Below are positions 42,857-50,932 of a DNA stretch of 64,000 nucleotides, piece after piece. The stretch covers positions 930,001-994,000 of the forward strand of contig OY970165.1 in NCBI GenBank assembly GCA_963706605.1, given 5' to 3'. A model generated the notes under the pieces. That model saw nothing but the letters and a program-made list of their open reading frames with translations, searched no databases and had not been told where the DNA came from. Numbering within the stretch: position 1 is the first letter of the stretch; each line of letters starts with the position of its first letter. The DNA is from VRUE01 sp963706605 (GTDB taxonomy: Bacteria > Actinomycetota > Thermoleophilia > Solirubrobacterales > 70-9). The translations under genes were made by a program, and so were the position numbers.

Positions 42857-44917
42857 CACGCAACACTCGCCGCAACTTCCGCGGCGATCGCCTCGCGCGC
42901 CTCCTCGGGCTCCAGCACGACCAGGTCGCCGGCGCCGCGCAGGACCTCGCGCACCAACCAGGAGGTTCCCGCGTAGGGCAGCTCGACGACGACCGCGCCG
43001 TCGGCCAGCTCCTCGACCACGGTGCGCTCCTCGCGCAGCCAACGGGCCCGCTCCGGCGAGACCCAGACGCGGGCGACCTGGGCGGTCGGCACCTCGCCAT
43101 CGGTCATCCAGCCCTCGACCCCAGCCAGCTCTTCGACCTCGGGTCGTGGCGCAAACGTCTCCTCGCTCGCCGTCGCCTCCTTGATCCGGTCCAGCTTGAA
43201 ATGGCGGATCCCCTCTTTGGTCAGGTCGAAGCACTCCACGTACCAGCCCTCGCGACCGTTCTCGAGCCGGTAGGGCTCAACCCGGCGTTTGGTGAACTGG
43301 TCCTCGTTCTCCTTGTAGTACCTGGATCTCCAAGACGCGACGGGCGGCGATTGCCTCGTTGACCGCACGCGCCACCTCGACGTCGCCGCCACCGCCGGAG
43401 GCGATCTCCAGCCCCTCCTCGGAGGGGTCGTGGCCGAGCGCTTTGATGATCTTCTTGCGGGCGCTCTGCAGACCCCCCTGCGGCAGGTGGTCACCGAAGA
43501 GGTCGATCGCCGCGACCAGCGCCTTCGCCTCCAACGGCAGCAGGCGCGCCGGGCGGGCGAAGTTGTCGCCGTAGGGCTCGGAGTCGACCTCGATCTCGTC
43601 GCCGATGACTTCCGCGTAGAGGACGTAGGTGCCGCCCCCGAAGTTGACGACGTTGAGCAGGTCGATGTCCTCCTGCAGCTCCTCCGCGGTCAGCTCGAGC
43701 CGTTGGCGCAACTCGGAGACGCGCAGCCGCTCGCCCTGCTTGGCGGATTCGATCAGCATCCCGGCGAGGGTGACGAGGCGGGCGAAGCGCTCGGGGCGGA
43801 TAGCGGCCTCGCCGCGGCCGTTGCCACGGGAGCGCGGCGGCGGCTCGCGCAGCGGCCGCTCGATCGTCTCCGCCGCTTCGAAGTCGCCGCGGTGGCGATC
43901 GTGGAGGAGGTCGAGTCGAGCGCGGGCTTCGGTGCGCAGCCCCTCCGGCTCCAGCACCTCGGCGTTCTGGCGCCAGCGCAGCACCCAGGCGATCAACTCG
44001 CGCGGCGAGGCGTAGTCGGTCTCGAATACCGAGCCCTTGCCGGGCGCGTCGTCGGCCTTGCGCGCCGGGCGCAGCTCGCCGTAGGCACCGTAGTCCCGCT
44101 CGACCAGCCAGGCGACGCGGTCGCGGATGAAGATCTTCGCCTTGCCGCGGATCTCGCCCAGCTGCCAGTCGGCGCGCTGGCCGTAGTCGCGGCGGTCGAA
44201 GTCCTCCGGTGGAGAGAAGTCGTGCTCGGCCTTGGAGGCGTAACCGACCTTGCCCTGGATACGGGAGAGGCGGAAGACGCGGACCGCGTCGCGCTCGTGC
44301 GCGTGACCGATCAAGTAGAACTGGCCGGAGCGGAAGACGAGGTGGAAGGGGTCGACCTTGCGCTTCTCGGTCTCGTCGCGCTCCATCGTGTAGTAGGTGA
44401 ACTCGATCGTCTTGCGGCGCGAGATCGCGGTCTCGATCTTGGAGAGGCGCTGCGAGAGGTCGCGGCCCCCGGCCGAGGCCGTCATCGCCATCTCGACCGG
44501 CGCCCGCTCGCCCTCACTGAGCGGGTTGGGATGGCCCCAGGCGACCTGCTGCAGGGCGAGGCGCAGCGGCTCGGCGTAGGCAAAACCGCCGTCGGTGAGC
44601 AGCGAGAGCGCCGTGCTGAGCGAGGCCAGCTCATCATCGGAGAACTTGATCGGGTCGAGGTAGAAGTTCTCCGGCGGCAGCGAGTAGAGCTCCGCCTCGA
44701 AGAACCCCTCGCCCGGTTTCTCCACCCCGAGCTGGATGCCGAGGCTCTCCAGCTCGGCGCGGTCGGCGTAGAAGCGACGCGCGAAGGCGTCGTCGTTCAT
44801 GTCGCTGTAGCCCTCCACCTCGCGCTTGATCTCCAGAGCCGAGACCGGCCTCCCCTGGGCCATCAGGAAGGAGATCAGCGAGAGCTGGCGGATCAGCTTC
44901 TCGGTGTCCTTGGCCAC
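42856..44917 (-). pseudogene. PafB-PafC-like fused WYL regulator, split by one frameshift
   Basis: From GTG 44917 (VAKDTEKLIRQLSLISFL) the first frame holds a winged helix, a WYL domain (RRKTIEFTYYTMERDETEKR) and the second winged helix and WYL beginnings, and ends at about 43277. The C-terminal continuation (YYKENEDQFTKRRVEPYR, WYVECFDLTKEGIRHFKLDR) lies in another frame to 42856. Removing one G from CAGGTACTAC (plus-strand C at 43321-43322) joins them into one ~690-residue PafBC-like protein, an activator of DNA damage genes in actinobacteria. The exact same decamer is altered in the GMC gene. A longer 5' start at 45061 is rejected as it crosses the divergent gene. Confidence 0.85.
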
Positions 44918-45014
44918 GGGGCTCAGGATAGTGAGGGCGACCTCGCGAACCCCCCGCGCAAACCGCCTGAAACCCGCATTTTGGCGCTTTCGAGCCGGAT
45001 ACTGTTCACCCGGC

Positions 45015-45332
45015 ATGGACATCCTTCGCAACCTCTTCGGCAACGTGACCTCAGGGATCATCCGGCTGGCGGTCGCCGCCGGGATCCTTTTCCTCGCCTA
45101 CCTGTTCATCGTCAAGCCGGTGCTGAAGACGACCGACGACGCGATCCACGCGAGCGGGCTCGACCAGATCGGCAAGGAGTTCCGCAACCTAGGCCCCCAG
45201 ATCGAACGCGAGGTGAAGCACTCGTTCAAGGTGACCAAGGCCCACGGCGGCAACCCGCAGCGGCTGATCCACTGCATCAAGCACGCCCATCAGGACGTGG
45301 AGCGGATCGAACGCTGCACCCGGCGGTTCTGA
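45015..45332 (+). CDS. Small single-span membrane protein of unknown function
   Basis: A 105-residue protein starting MDILRNLFGNVTSGIIRL at ATG 45015. Residues ~14-33 form one hydrophobic span (IIRLAVAAGILFLAYLFIV). The rest is soluble with basic and acidic residues and one CIKHAH segment. It starts 98 bases from the PafBC-type gene on the other strand and converges with the YhaM-like gene three bases later. I do not recognise the family. Confidence 0.6.
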   Translation: MDILRNLFGNVTSGIIRLAVAAGILFLAYLFIVKPVLKTTDDAIHASGLDQIGKEFRNLGPQIEREVKHSFKVTKAHGGNPQRLIHCIKHAHQDVERIERCTRRF

Positions 45333-45335
45333 GCG

Positions 45336-46394
45336 TCAGGCAGCGACGCGATGGCTGCCGAAGTAGGCCGAACCCGATAGCGCCCGGTCGAAGCTCGACC
45401 AAGACTCGCCGGCCGGCAGCTCGCGCTCCAGCCGGTCGAAGCTGCCGAGACGCCCACCGAGGTTGTCGATCATGTGGACGAGGACGGCCTCGCGGGTGGC
45501 GGGAACCACCGGGGAGCCGTGCTCGAGCGAGCCGTGGTGGCTGAGGATGATGTGGAGGACGGCCTGGGCCAGGGCAGGGTCGAAGCCGGGGATCTCCTCG
45601 ATCTCCCGGCGCACCGTGTAGTAGCCGAGCGGGATCTCACCCTGCAGGCGACCGGCATCGGTGAGGTCAATCGCCAGCGGGTCGTCGTTATAGGCGACGG
45701 TCTTGCCGATGTCGTGCAACAGCGCGCCGGCAACCGCGACCTCACGGTCGATTCCGGGAAAGAAGTTGGCGGCGGCGCTGACCGCCTGGGCGACGGAGAC
45801 GGTGTGCTCGAGCAGGCCGTGGCGGTAGGCCTGGTGGTAGACCTTCGCCGCCGGCGCGTCGCGAAAGCGCTCCCAGATCGGCGCCTGCTCGCCGAAGAAA
45901 CGGCCGAGCAGCTCGCGCAGTTGCGGCTCCTGCACCGTCTCCAACAGCTGCCGAAGCTTGCCCTCGAGATCCTCGAAGGAGACGTCTGACTCGGCCGCGA
46001 GATCGGCGGTGTCGTACTCGCCGGAGGCGGCCTCGCGCAGGTCCGAGAGCTTGATCTTCGCCCCCCAGCGCTCGCTCATCTCGAAGACGCCGTCGACGTG
46101 GACGGCGGTCCCCGGCGCCGCGAGCGCATAGCGTCCCTCGGCGTCCTCCCAGGCGACCGCCTCGGCGCCGCCACTGGCATCGCCGAGCACCAGCCGCAGC
46201 CACGGCTCACCGTTGCGCTTGCGTCGCAGCTCGCGCTGGCGCACGGCGTAGACGCCCGCCACACACTGGCCATCTTCCAGCTCTCGCAGGGGTATGCGGG
46301 GCTGGGGTCCGTCCTGTACCTCGACCGCGTCTTGCGCGGCCGGCGTCGGGTCAAGTGAGAGCTCGAGGCTGTCCGTCAGCGCCTGCTGAGTCAT
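45336..46394 (-). CDS. OB-fold and HD-domain phosphohydrolase (YhaM-like)
   Basis: Started at MTQQALTDSLE it has 352 residues (ATG 46439 is possible). Residues ~35-135 are an OB-fold (VYAVRQRELRRKRNGEPWL). Residues ~185-330 are an HD domain: YRHGLLEHTVSVAQ, ALLHDIGKTVAY (His-Asp metal pair) and SHHGSLEHGSPVVP. YhaM enzymes are 3'-5' exoribonucleases; the matching order of domains supports but does not prove that. Palindrome 46453-46495 sits between it and crcB. Confidence 0.87.
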   Translation of the reverse strand: MTQQALTDSLELSLDPTPAAQDAVEVQDGPQPRIPLRELEDGQCVAGVYAVRQRELRRKRNGEPWLRLVLGDASGGAEAVAWEDAEGRYALAAPGTAVHVDGVFEMSERWGAKIKLSDLREAASGEYDTADLAAESDVSFEDLEGKLRQLLETVQEPQLRELLGRFFGEQAPIWERFRDAPAAKVYHQAYRHGLLEHTVSVAQAVSAAANFFPGIDREVAVAGALLHDIGKTVAYNDDPLAIDLTDAGRLQGEIPLGYYTVRREIEEIPGFDPALAQAVLHIILSHHGSLEHGSPVVPATREAVLVHMIDNLGGRLGSFDRLERELPAGESWSSFDRALSGSAYFGSHRVAA

Positions 46395-46452
46395 CCTGCG
46401 ATCAAGGTAGAGGCGAGCGCGGACGACTCGTCGCGGCACCGAACAAGCGCCG

Positions 46453-46495
46453 GCGTTCGCACTTATCCGCGTATAGGTCGGATAAGTGCGAACGC
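46453..46495. repeat. 16-bp perfect inverted repeat after the crcB pair
   Basis: GCGTTCGCACTTATCC (46453-46468) and GGATAAGTGCGAACGC (46480-46495) are perfectly complementary with an 11-base loop. It begins 16 bases past the crcB stop at 46512, suiting an mRNA 3'-end hairpin, but has no T tract. Confidence 0.5.
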
Positions 46496-46511
46496 GGCAG
46501 GTGGGGTGTGC

Positions 46512-46877
46512 TTAGAGGGCGCCGCCGAGCCAGTGGCCGAGGGCGACGGCGGCGAAGCCGGCGACCAGTGAGAGGCCGAGGTTGAGCCAGACGAGGTGGG
46601 TGTGGCCGGCGTCAGCGAGGCGGTGGGAGTCGAGGATCCAGGTCGAGAAGGTGGTGAAGGAGCCGATGCCGCCGCCAGCGACGATCACAAGGGCCTCCCC
46701 TTCCAGCGCGGCGCCGGCGACCAGGCCGAGGACCAGTGCGCCACCGATGTTGACGGCGAGGATGCCGAGTGGAAAGGGATGGTCGGTGCGCGAGGTGACT
46801 GCGGCGTCGATCAGGAATCGGGCGGCGGCCGCGGTGCCCCCGAGCAGGCCGACGGCGATCCAGGCCGGGGCGCTCAA
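46512..46877 (-). CDS. crcB: Fluoride ion channel/exporter subunit CrcB
   Basis: A 121-residue Fluc/CrcB protein with four membrane spans. Conserved elements are LGGTAAAARFLID (GxxxR region), FPLGILAVNIGGALVLG and GGIGSFTTFSTWILD, the central Asn and Phe/Thr-rich fluoride-pore segments. CrcB works as a dimer; tandem genes such as these make heterodimers. The start overlaps the stop of the upstream crcB by four bases. Regulated by the fluoride riboswitch upstream. Confidence 0.94.
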   Translation of the reverse strand: MSAPAWIAVGLLGGTAAAARFLIDAAVTSRTDHPFPLGILAVNIGGALVLGLVAGAALEGEALVIVAGGGIGSFTTFSTWILDSHRLADAGHTHLVWLNLGLSLVAGFAAVALGHWLGGAL

Positions 46878-47275
46878 CCGGCCTCCGCCGGGCGGTGCTC
46901 GAGGGCCAACCCGAGCCGCACGAAGAGGAAGCCGGCGCCGAGGGTGGCTCCGACGTAAGCGGCTGCCAACCCGAGGTGCCCGCCGTCGACCATCTCGAAC
47001 AGCTCAAGCTGCATGGTGGAGAAGGTGGTCAGCGTGCCGCAGATGCCGGTGGTGAGAAAGGGATGCGCGACGCTGTCCTCGGGGTGGTCGCGCAGCCGCG
47101 CGACGAAGTAGCCGAGCAGCAGCGCGCCGGCCATGTTGACCGCGAAGGTCGCCCAGGGCCACCCACCGGGGCCGTGCGGCGCCGCCTCAGCGAGCCCGAC
47201 CCGGACGAGCGCTCCAAGCACTCCGCCGAGATAGATCGCAGCCAGACGGCGAAGGTCGAATTGCGTCACTCGCAT
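46874..47275 (-). CDS. crcB: Fluoride ion channel/exporter subunit CrcB
   Basis: A 133-residue CrcB with four spans. RLAAIYLGGVLGALVRVGLAE (N-terminal GGxxGAxxR), WATFAVNMAGALLLGYFV and TTGICGTLTTFSTMQLE are the pore and Phe-box segments (key residues N and TFSTMQ). It is the first gene of the crcB pair, 32 bases after the fluoride riboswitch, and overlaps the second copy by four bases (ATGA). It removes F- from the cytoplasm. Confidence 0.95.
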   Translation of the reverse strand: MRVTQFDLRRLAAIYLGGVLGALVRVGLAEAAPHGPGGWPWATFAVNMAGALLLGYFVARLRDHPEDSVAHPFLTTGICGTLTTFSTMQLELFEMVDGGHLGLAAAYVGATLGAGFLFVRLGLALEHRPAEAG

Positions 47276-47307
47276 TGCACGGGTCTCCTATCAACGTCGA
47301 TGGACGT

Positions 47308-47366
47308 GGGTAGGGACCGTCAGCGGACCGTGCCGCGCTTATTAAGGGAGCGAGCCCCATCGCTCG
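47308..47366 (-). ncRNA. Fluoride (crcB-type) riboswitch
   Basis: Minus strand, 5' to 3': GAGCGAUGGGGCUCGCUC forms the stem and GAUGG pseudoknot segment, then UAAUAAGC, then a small hairpin GCGGCACGGUCCGC, then CUGACGGUCCCUACC. The GGGGCU/GGUCCC segments can pair. This is the layout of the crcB-motif aptamer (GAUG...GCUGAUGGxCUCUAC). A -10-like TACAAT lies at 47378-47373, 6-7 bases upstream of the aptamer start. It would induce the two crcB genes when fluoride is bound. The divergent ars promoter is just beyond. Confidence 0.85.
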
Positions 47367-47419
47367 TTTGCGATTGTACTTAATTGATAGCCATCGATGA
47401 ATGGGATATCGTCAGATCA

Positions 47420-47770
47420 ATGGCCATCGCCGCGCTCCCCGTGATCAACTGCTGCACGCCTCTTGCGGGCTCCTCGCTCTCAGACGAGCGGGCCGCCGAG
47501 CTGGAGGCGGTGATCAAGGCCCTGGCCGACCGGCACCGGCTGCGGATCGTCAACCTGCTGCTGCGCGCCGACGGGGAGGCGGTCTGTGTCTGCGAGGTGC
47601 AGCCGCTGCTCGGGCTCTCACAGGGGACGGTCAGCCACCACCTCAAGCAGCTGGTCGAGGCCGGGATCGTCGAGCGCGAGACGCGCGGCACCTACAGCTA
47701 CTTCAGCCTCGTGGCAGGCGCGCTCGGGGCCGTGCGCGAGGTGTTCTCGGTGCCGGCGGGGTCAGCGTGA
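47420..47770 (+). CDS. arsR: ArsR-family metalloregulator
   Basis: Started at ATG 47420 it has 116 residues; ATG/ATC starts further up are possible. The winged helix shows LADRHRLRIVNLL, VCVCEVQPLLGLSQGTVSHHLKQL (recognition helix GTVSHHLKQL) and SYFSLVAGAL. VINCCTPLAG gives a Cys pair near the N-terminus that may bind As(III), with CVCE in helix alpha3 as usual. It should repress the ars operon. GTGA overlaps the aquaporin start. A TTGAT-N4-ATCGA half-palindrome lies at 47384-47397. Confidence 0.9.
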   Translation: MAIAALPVINCCTPLAGSSLSDERAAELEAVIKALADRHRLRIVNLLLRADGEAVCVCEVQPLLGLSQGTVSHHLKQLVEAGIVERETRGTYSYFSLVAGALGAVREVFSVPAGSA

Positions 47771-48441
47771 GCGACCGACCCGACCTGCTGCGCCGCTGCG
47801 GCGCCGAGGGGATCGGCGCCTTCGCCCTGGTCTTCGCCGGCTGCGGGGCGATCGTCACCGACGCCGTCCACGGCGGGGTGCTGGGCGCCGTCGGCGTCTC
47901 GCTCGTCTTCGGCCTCGTGATCATGGCGATGGTCTACGCGACCGGCCACCTCTCCGGCGCCCACCTCAACCCAGCGGTGACCCTCGCCTTCGCCCTCACT
48001 CGCCACTTCCCCCGGCGCGAGGCGGTCGCCTACCTGGCCGCCCAGCTGCTCGGGGCGATCGCGGCGGCGGCGCTGCTGCTTGCGGTCTGGCCGAGCGCGC
48101 CGGCCTCGCTGGGCGCCACCCTGCCGAGCGTGGGAGTTGGCAGCGCCTTCGTCTACGAGATGGTGCTGACCGCCTTCCTGATGTTCGTGATCATGGCCGT
48201 GGCGACCGACACGCGTGCCGTCGGCGCCGGGGCGGCGATCGCGATCGGCGGCACCGTCGGCCTCGACGCCCTCTTCGGCGGCCCGATCACCGGCGCCTCG
48301 ATGAACCCGGCCCGCTCGATCGGCCCGGGCCTCGTCTCCGGCGAGCTGCACGATCTCTGGATCTACATCGCCGCTCCGATCGTAGGCGCCGCGATCGGAG
48401 CCCTCGCCTACCAGCTCGTCCGCGGCGAGCACCCGAGCTGA
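47767..48441 (+). CDS. aqpS: Aquaglyceroporin/MIP channel of the ars operon (AqpS-like)
   Basis: A 224-residue MIP-family protein with six spans and two half-helices. HLNPAVT and SMNPARS are the two NPA motifs. It replaces the usual ArsB/Acr3 pump. In Sinorhizobium an ArsR-AqpS-ArsC operon gives arsenite efflux by channel after arsenate reduction, so this role is probable here. GTG start overlaps arsR, and its stop overlaps arsC (ATGA), so the three genes are translationally coupled. Confidence 0.85.
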   Translation: MSDRPDLLRRCGAEGIGAFALVFAGCGAIVTDAVHGGVLGAVGVSLVFGLVIMAMVYATGHLSGAHLNPAVTLAFALTRHFPRREAVAYLAAQLLGAIAAAALLLAVWPSAPASLGATLPSVGVGSAFVYEMVLTAFLMFVIMAVATDTRAVGAGAAIAIGGTVGLDALFGGPITGASMNPARSIGPGLVSGELHDLWIYIAAPIVGAAIGALAYQLVRGEHPS

Positions 48442-48836
48442 TGTCCCGCGTTCTCTTCGTCTGCCTCCACAACGCCGGCCGCTCGCAGATGAGCGAGGCG
48501 CTCTTCTCCCGCGCCGCGGCCGGGCGCCACGAGGCGCGCTCGGCGGGAACGACTCCCGGCGAGCACGTCCACCCCGAGGTGGTCGAGGCGATGGCCGAGC
48601 TCGGCATCGACCTCGTCGCGCGCACTCCCCGCAAGCTCAGCCGCGATGACGCCGAATGGGCCGATGTCGTGGTGACCATGGGCTGCGGCGACGAGTGTCC
48701 CTATATCCCCGACAAGCTCTATCTCGACTGGGAGCTGCCCGACCCGAAGGGGCGCCCGCTGACCGAGGTCCGCGCAACCCGCGATGAGATCGAGTGCCGA
48801 GTGGTGGAGCTGGTCGGGAAGCTCGACCAGAGCTAG
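48441..48836 (+). CDS. arsC: Arsenate reductase (low-molecular-weight phosphatase type)
   Basis: A 131-residue protein reducing arsenate to arsenite. VLFVCLHNAGRSQMSEALF has the CX5R phosphatase loop (C-LHNAG-RS), and TMGCGDECPYIPD holds the second and third redox Cys, WELPDPKG the catalytic Asp. This is the ArsC of the thioredoxin- or mycothiol-linked type. The start ATG 48441 overlaps the aquaporin stop. Confidence 0.95.
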   Translation: MSRVLFVCLHNAGRSQMSEALFSRAAAGRHEARSAGTTPGEHVHPEVVEAMAELGIDLVARTPRKLSRDDAEWADVVVTMGCGDECPYIPDKLYLDWELPDPKGRPLTEVRATRDEIECRVVELVGKLDQS

Positions 48837-48872
48837 CTGCACGGCACGGCGATCTGCGAGAGTCCGGGCGCG

Positions 48873-49742
48873 ATGAAGCTCTGTCGATTCGCCTCAGACA
48901 GCGGCAGCGCGACGCTCGGCGTCGTCGACGACGAGGAGGTCGCCGACCTCTCCTCCGCGGACGCGCCCGCTGAACCGGCCGCCGCGCTGGGGGAGGTCGG
49001 GCAGGCGGGTCTGGAGGAGCTGGCGGGGGGAGCACCCCGACTCGCGCTCTCCGACGTCCGACTGCTGGCGCCGGTCGCCCCACGCAAGTACCTCGGGATC
49101 GCCCTCAACTACGCCGACCACATCGCCGAGATGGGCATGGAGGTGCCCGAGGTGCCGGTCTTCTTCAACAAGCAGGCGACCTGCGTGGTCGGCCCGGGGG
49201 CCGAGATCCACATGCCGCGGGTATCGACCTTCCTCGACTACGAGGCCGAGCTGGCGGTCGTGATCGGCAAACGCTGCCGCCACGTGTCGGTCGGTGAGGC
49301 GGCCGACGTGATCGCCGGCTACACCGCCGCCAACGACGTCAGCGTCCGCGACTGGCAGGGGCGCGCCCAGACGATGACGATCGGCAAGTCCTTCGACACC
49401 CACGGCCCGCTCGGGCCCTGGCTGGTCACCGCGGATGAGCTGGGCGACCCGCAGGACCTGCGCATCCGCTGCTTCGTCAACGACGAGGTGCGCCAGGACG
49501 CGAGCACCGGCGAGATGGTCTTCGACTGCTTCCAGCAGGTCTCCCACCTCTCCGAAGCCTTCACCCTGGAGCCCGGCGACGTGATCGCCACCGGCACCCC
49601 GGCCGGCGTCGGCCTCGGCCGCCAGCCGATCCGCGACAACCTCCTCCACGTCGGCGACACCGTGCGGGTCGAGATCGAGGGGATCGGCGAGCTCGTCAAC
49701 ACCGTGGTCGAGGAGCCCGAGGGCTTCGTCGCCGGCGAGTAG
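48873..49742 (+). CDS. Fumarylacetoacetate hydrolase family protein
   Basis: A 289-residue protein. The N-terminal ~70 residues are a variable domain; the FAH core begins at PRKYLGIALNYADHIAEMG. Metal-binding Glu/Asp are in FLDYEAELAVVIGKRCR, and GYTAANDVSVRDWQG, GKSFDTHGPLGPWLV and TGTPAGVGLGRQP match family motifs. Members cleave C-C bonds or hydrate in catechol and amino acid degradation. The substrate is unknown. It is two bases ahead of the alpha/beta hydrolase, so the pair is probably an operon. Confidence 0.93.
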   Translation: MKLCRFASDSGSATLGVVDDEEVADLSSADAPAEPAAALGEVGQAGLEELAGGAPRLALSDVRLLAPVAPRKYLGIALNYADHIAEMGMEVPEVPVFFNKQATCVVGPGAEIHMPRVSTFLDYEAELAVVIGKRCRHVSVGEAADVIAGYTAANDVSVRDWQGRAQTMTIGKSFDTHGPLGPWLVTADELGDPQDLRIRCFVNDEVRQDASTGEMVFDCFQQVSHLSEAFTLEPGDVIATGTPAGVGLGRQPIRDNLLHVGDTVRVEIEGIGELVNTVVEEPEGFVAGE

Positions 49743-49744
49743 GG

Positions 49745-50635
49745 ATGGCGCACGTGCTGACCGAGAGGGTCCGGCGCTGGCGCGACGCGGGTGCGATCGA
49801 AGACGTCCTCGGCAGGCAGCTGTTCGTCCACCGGCGCGCGGGCAGCGAAGCCCCACTGCCGTTGTTCCTGCACGGCTTCCCGTCCAGCTCCTATGACTGG
49901 CGCGAGCTGTTCGAGCTGCGCCCCGGAGAGGCCTCGCTGGCGTTCGACTTCCTCGGCTTCGGCCTCTCCGAGAAGCCGCGCGATCACGTCTACACGCTCG
50001 CCTGGCAGGCCGACGCTGTAGAAGAGCTGGTGCGCCGCGCCGGCTCGCCGCCCGTCTTCCTCGTCGGTCACGACATGGGCACCTCGGTCGCCACCGAGCT
50101 GATGGCCCGCGACCTGCGTGGGGAGCTGGAGATCAACCTGACCGGCGCGCTGCTCTTCAACGGCAGCATGCTGCTGCACCTCGCAAAACCGACCGTCGGC
50201 CAACAGATGCTGCGCAGCCGGCTCGGCCCGCTCTTCGCGCGGCTGACGACGGAGACCGGCTTCCGTGCCCAGTTCTCACGCGTCTTCTCTGCCGAGCACC
50301 CGCTCAGCGCCGAGGAGGCAGCCGACCAGTGGGCGCTGATCGCCCACGACGACGGCCAGCGGATCGCCCACCGCACGATCAACTACATGGCCGAGCGCGA
50401 ACGCTTCACCGAGCGCTGGCACGGCGCGATCCGCGACTGGCCCGGCCCGCTCACCCTCGCCTGGGGCCTGCTCGACCCGGTAGCGCGCACCGAGGTCCTC
50501 GACGGCCTGCGCGACCTCCGCCCCGGAGTGGAGACGATCGAGCTCCCCAACGCCGCCCACTACCCCCAGATCGAACGCCCCGACCTGATCTCCGCGGCGC
50601 TGGACACAGCTCTCTCAAGAGCACAGACGCCCTGA
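49745..50635 (+). CDS. Alpha/beta hydrolase, haloalkane dehalogenase/epoxide hydrolase-like
   Basis: A 296-residue hydrolase. LFLHGFPSSSYDWREL carries the oxyanion HGFP, VGHDMGTSVATEL the nucleophile elbow with Asp as nucleophile, and NAAHYPQIERPD the catalytic His. Asp in the elbow is typical of dehalogenases and epoxide hydrolases, but many esterase-like members vary. It follows the FAH gene directly and is the last gene before the tRNA-Phe island. Confidence 0.88.
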   Translation: MAHVLTERVRRWRDAGAIEDVLGRQLFVHRRAGSEAPLPLFLHGFPSSSYDWRELFELRPGEASLAFDFLGFGLSEKPRDHVYTLAWQADAVEELVRRAGSPPVFLVGHDMGTSVATELMARDLRGELEINLTGALLFNGSMLLHLAKPTVGQQMLRSRLGPLFARLTTETGFRAQFSRVFSAEHPLSAEEAADQWALIAHDDGQRIAHRTINYMAERERFTERWHGAIRDWPGPLTLAWGLLDPVARTEVLDGLRDLRPGVETIELPNAAHYPQIERPDLISAALDTALSRAQTP

Positions 50636-50682
50636 TCACACCGCAACGCGGGGCCGACCCGTCAGGTCGCAGGGCAGATCGA

Positions 50683-50729
50683 AATGGCGAGGGTGGGAAT
50701 CGAACCCACGACACCACGATTTTCAGTCG
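50683..50729 (-). repeat. att-type direct repeat, distal copy (fragment of tRNA-Phe 3' part)
   Basis: Identical to 54832-54878 over 47 bases. On the minus strand it gives the last ~45 nucleotides of tRNA-Phe, from the anticodon stem through the T arm to the discriminator base. It marks the island end furthest from the functional tRNA. Confidence 0.88.
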
Positions 50730-50764
50730 CAGGCTTCACCAGGGTTAGAAACCCTGCCCTCGCC
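50685..50764 (-). other. tRNA-like 80-nt hybrid at the island end
   Basis: Reading on the minus strand, island sequence GGCGAGG at 50764-50758 pairs with the CCTCGCC of the att fragment, so a complete tRNA-Phe-like acceptor stem forms. The anticodon arm (with GAA) and T arm are intact, though two wobble pairs replace Watson-Crick pairs. The D arm is replaced by AGGGTT-TCT-AACCCT. It could be a pseudo-tRNA or a chance pairing. No function is claimed. Confidence 0.45.
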
Positions 50765-50868
50765 GGCTCGAATCGGCTTTGCAAAGCGGATCCGGGGGTA
50801 CCTCCACTCGAGACCGTACAGCACGTAGCGAGACTCAGATACCCGCAAATACTGGAAGTTTCGGGTGG

Positions 50869-50903
50869 GTTTGGGCGACGAGATCGAGTTTCGTCGCCCA
50901 AAC
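50869..50903. repeat. Left terminal hairpin of the island
   Basis: GTTTGGGCGACG (50869-50880) and CGTCGCCCAAAC (50892-50903) are perfect inverted 12-mers with an 11-base loop. The same two 12-mers form the hairpin at 54728-54762 at the other end. Likely a recombinase arm site, a transcription end, or a terminal repeat of the element. Confidence 0.75.
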
Positions 50904-50932
50904 AGACTGTGGCGCTTTGAGCGCTCAGACGG

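Noticed and set aside
44917..45061. Upstream start of the PafBC-like gene at 45061
   Set aside because: It would overlap the start of the divergent small membrane protein, and the winged helix begins after GTG 44917.
50684..50920. Small plus-strand open frame over the att fragment
   Set aside because: It reads through the tRNA fragment and the hairpin; no protein signature.
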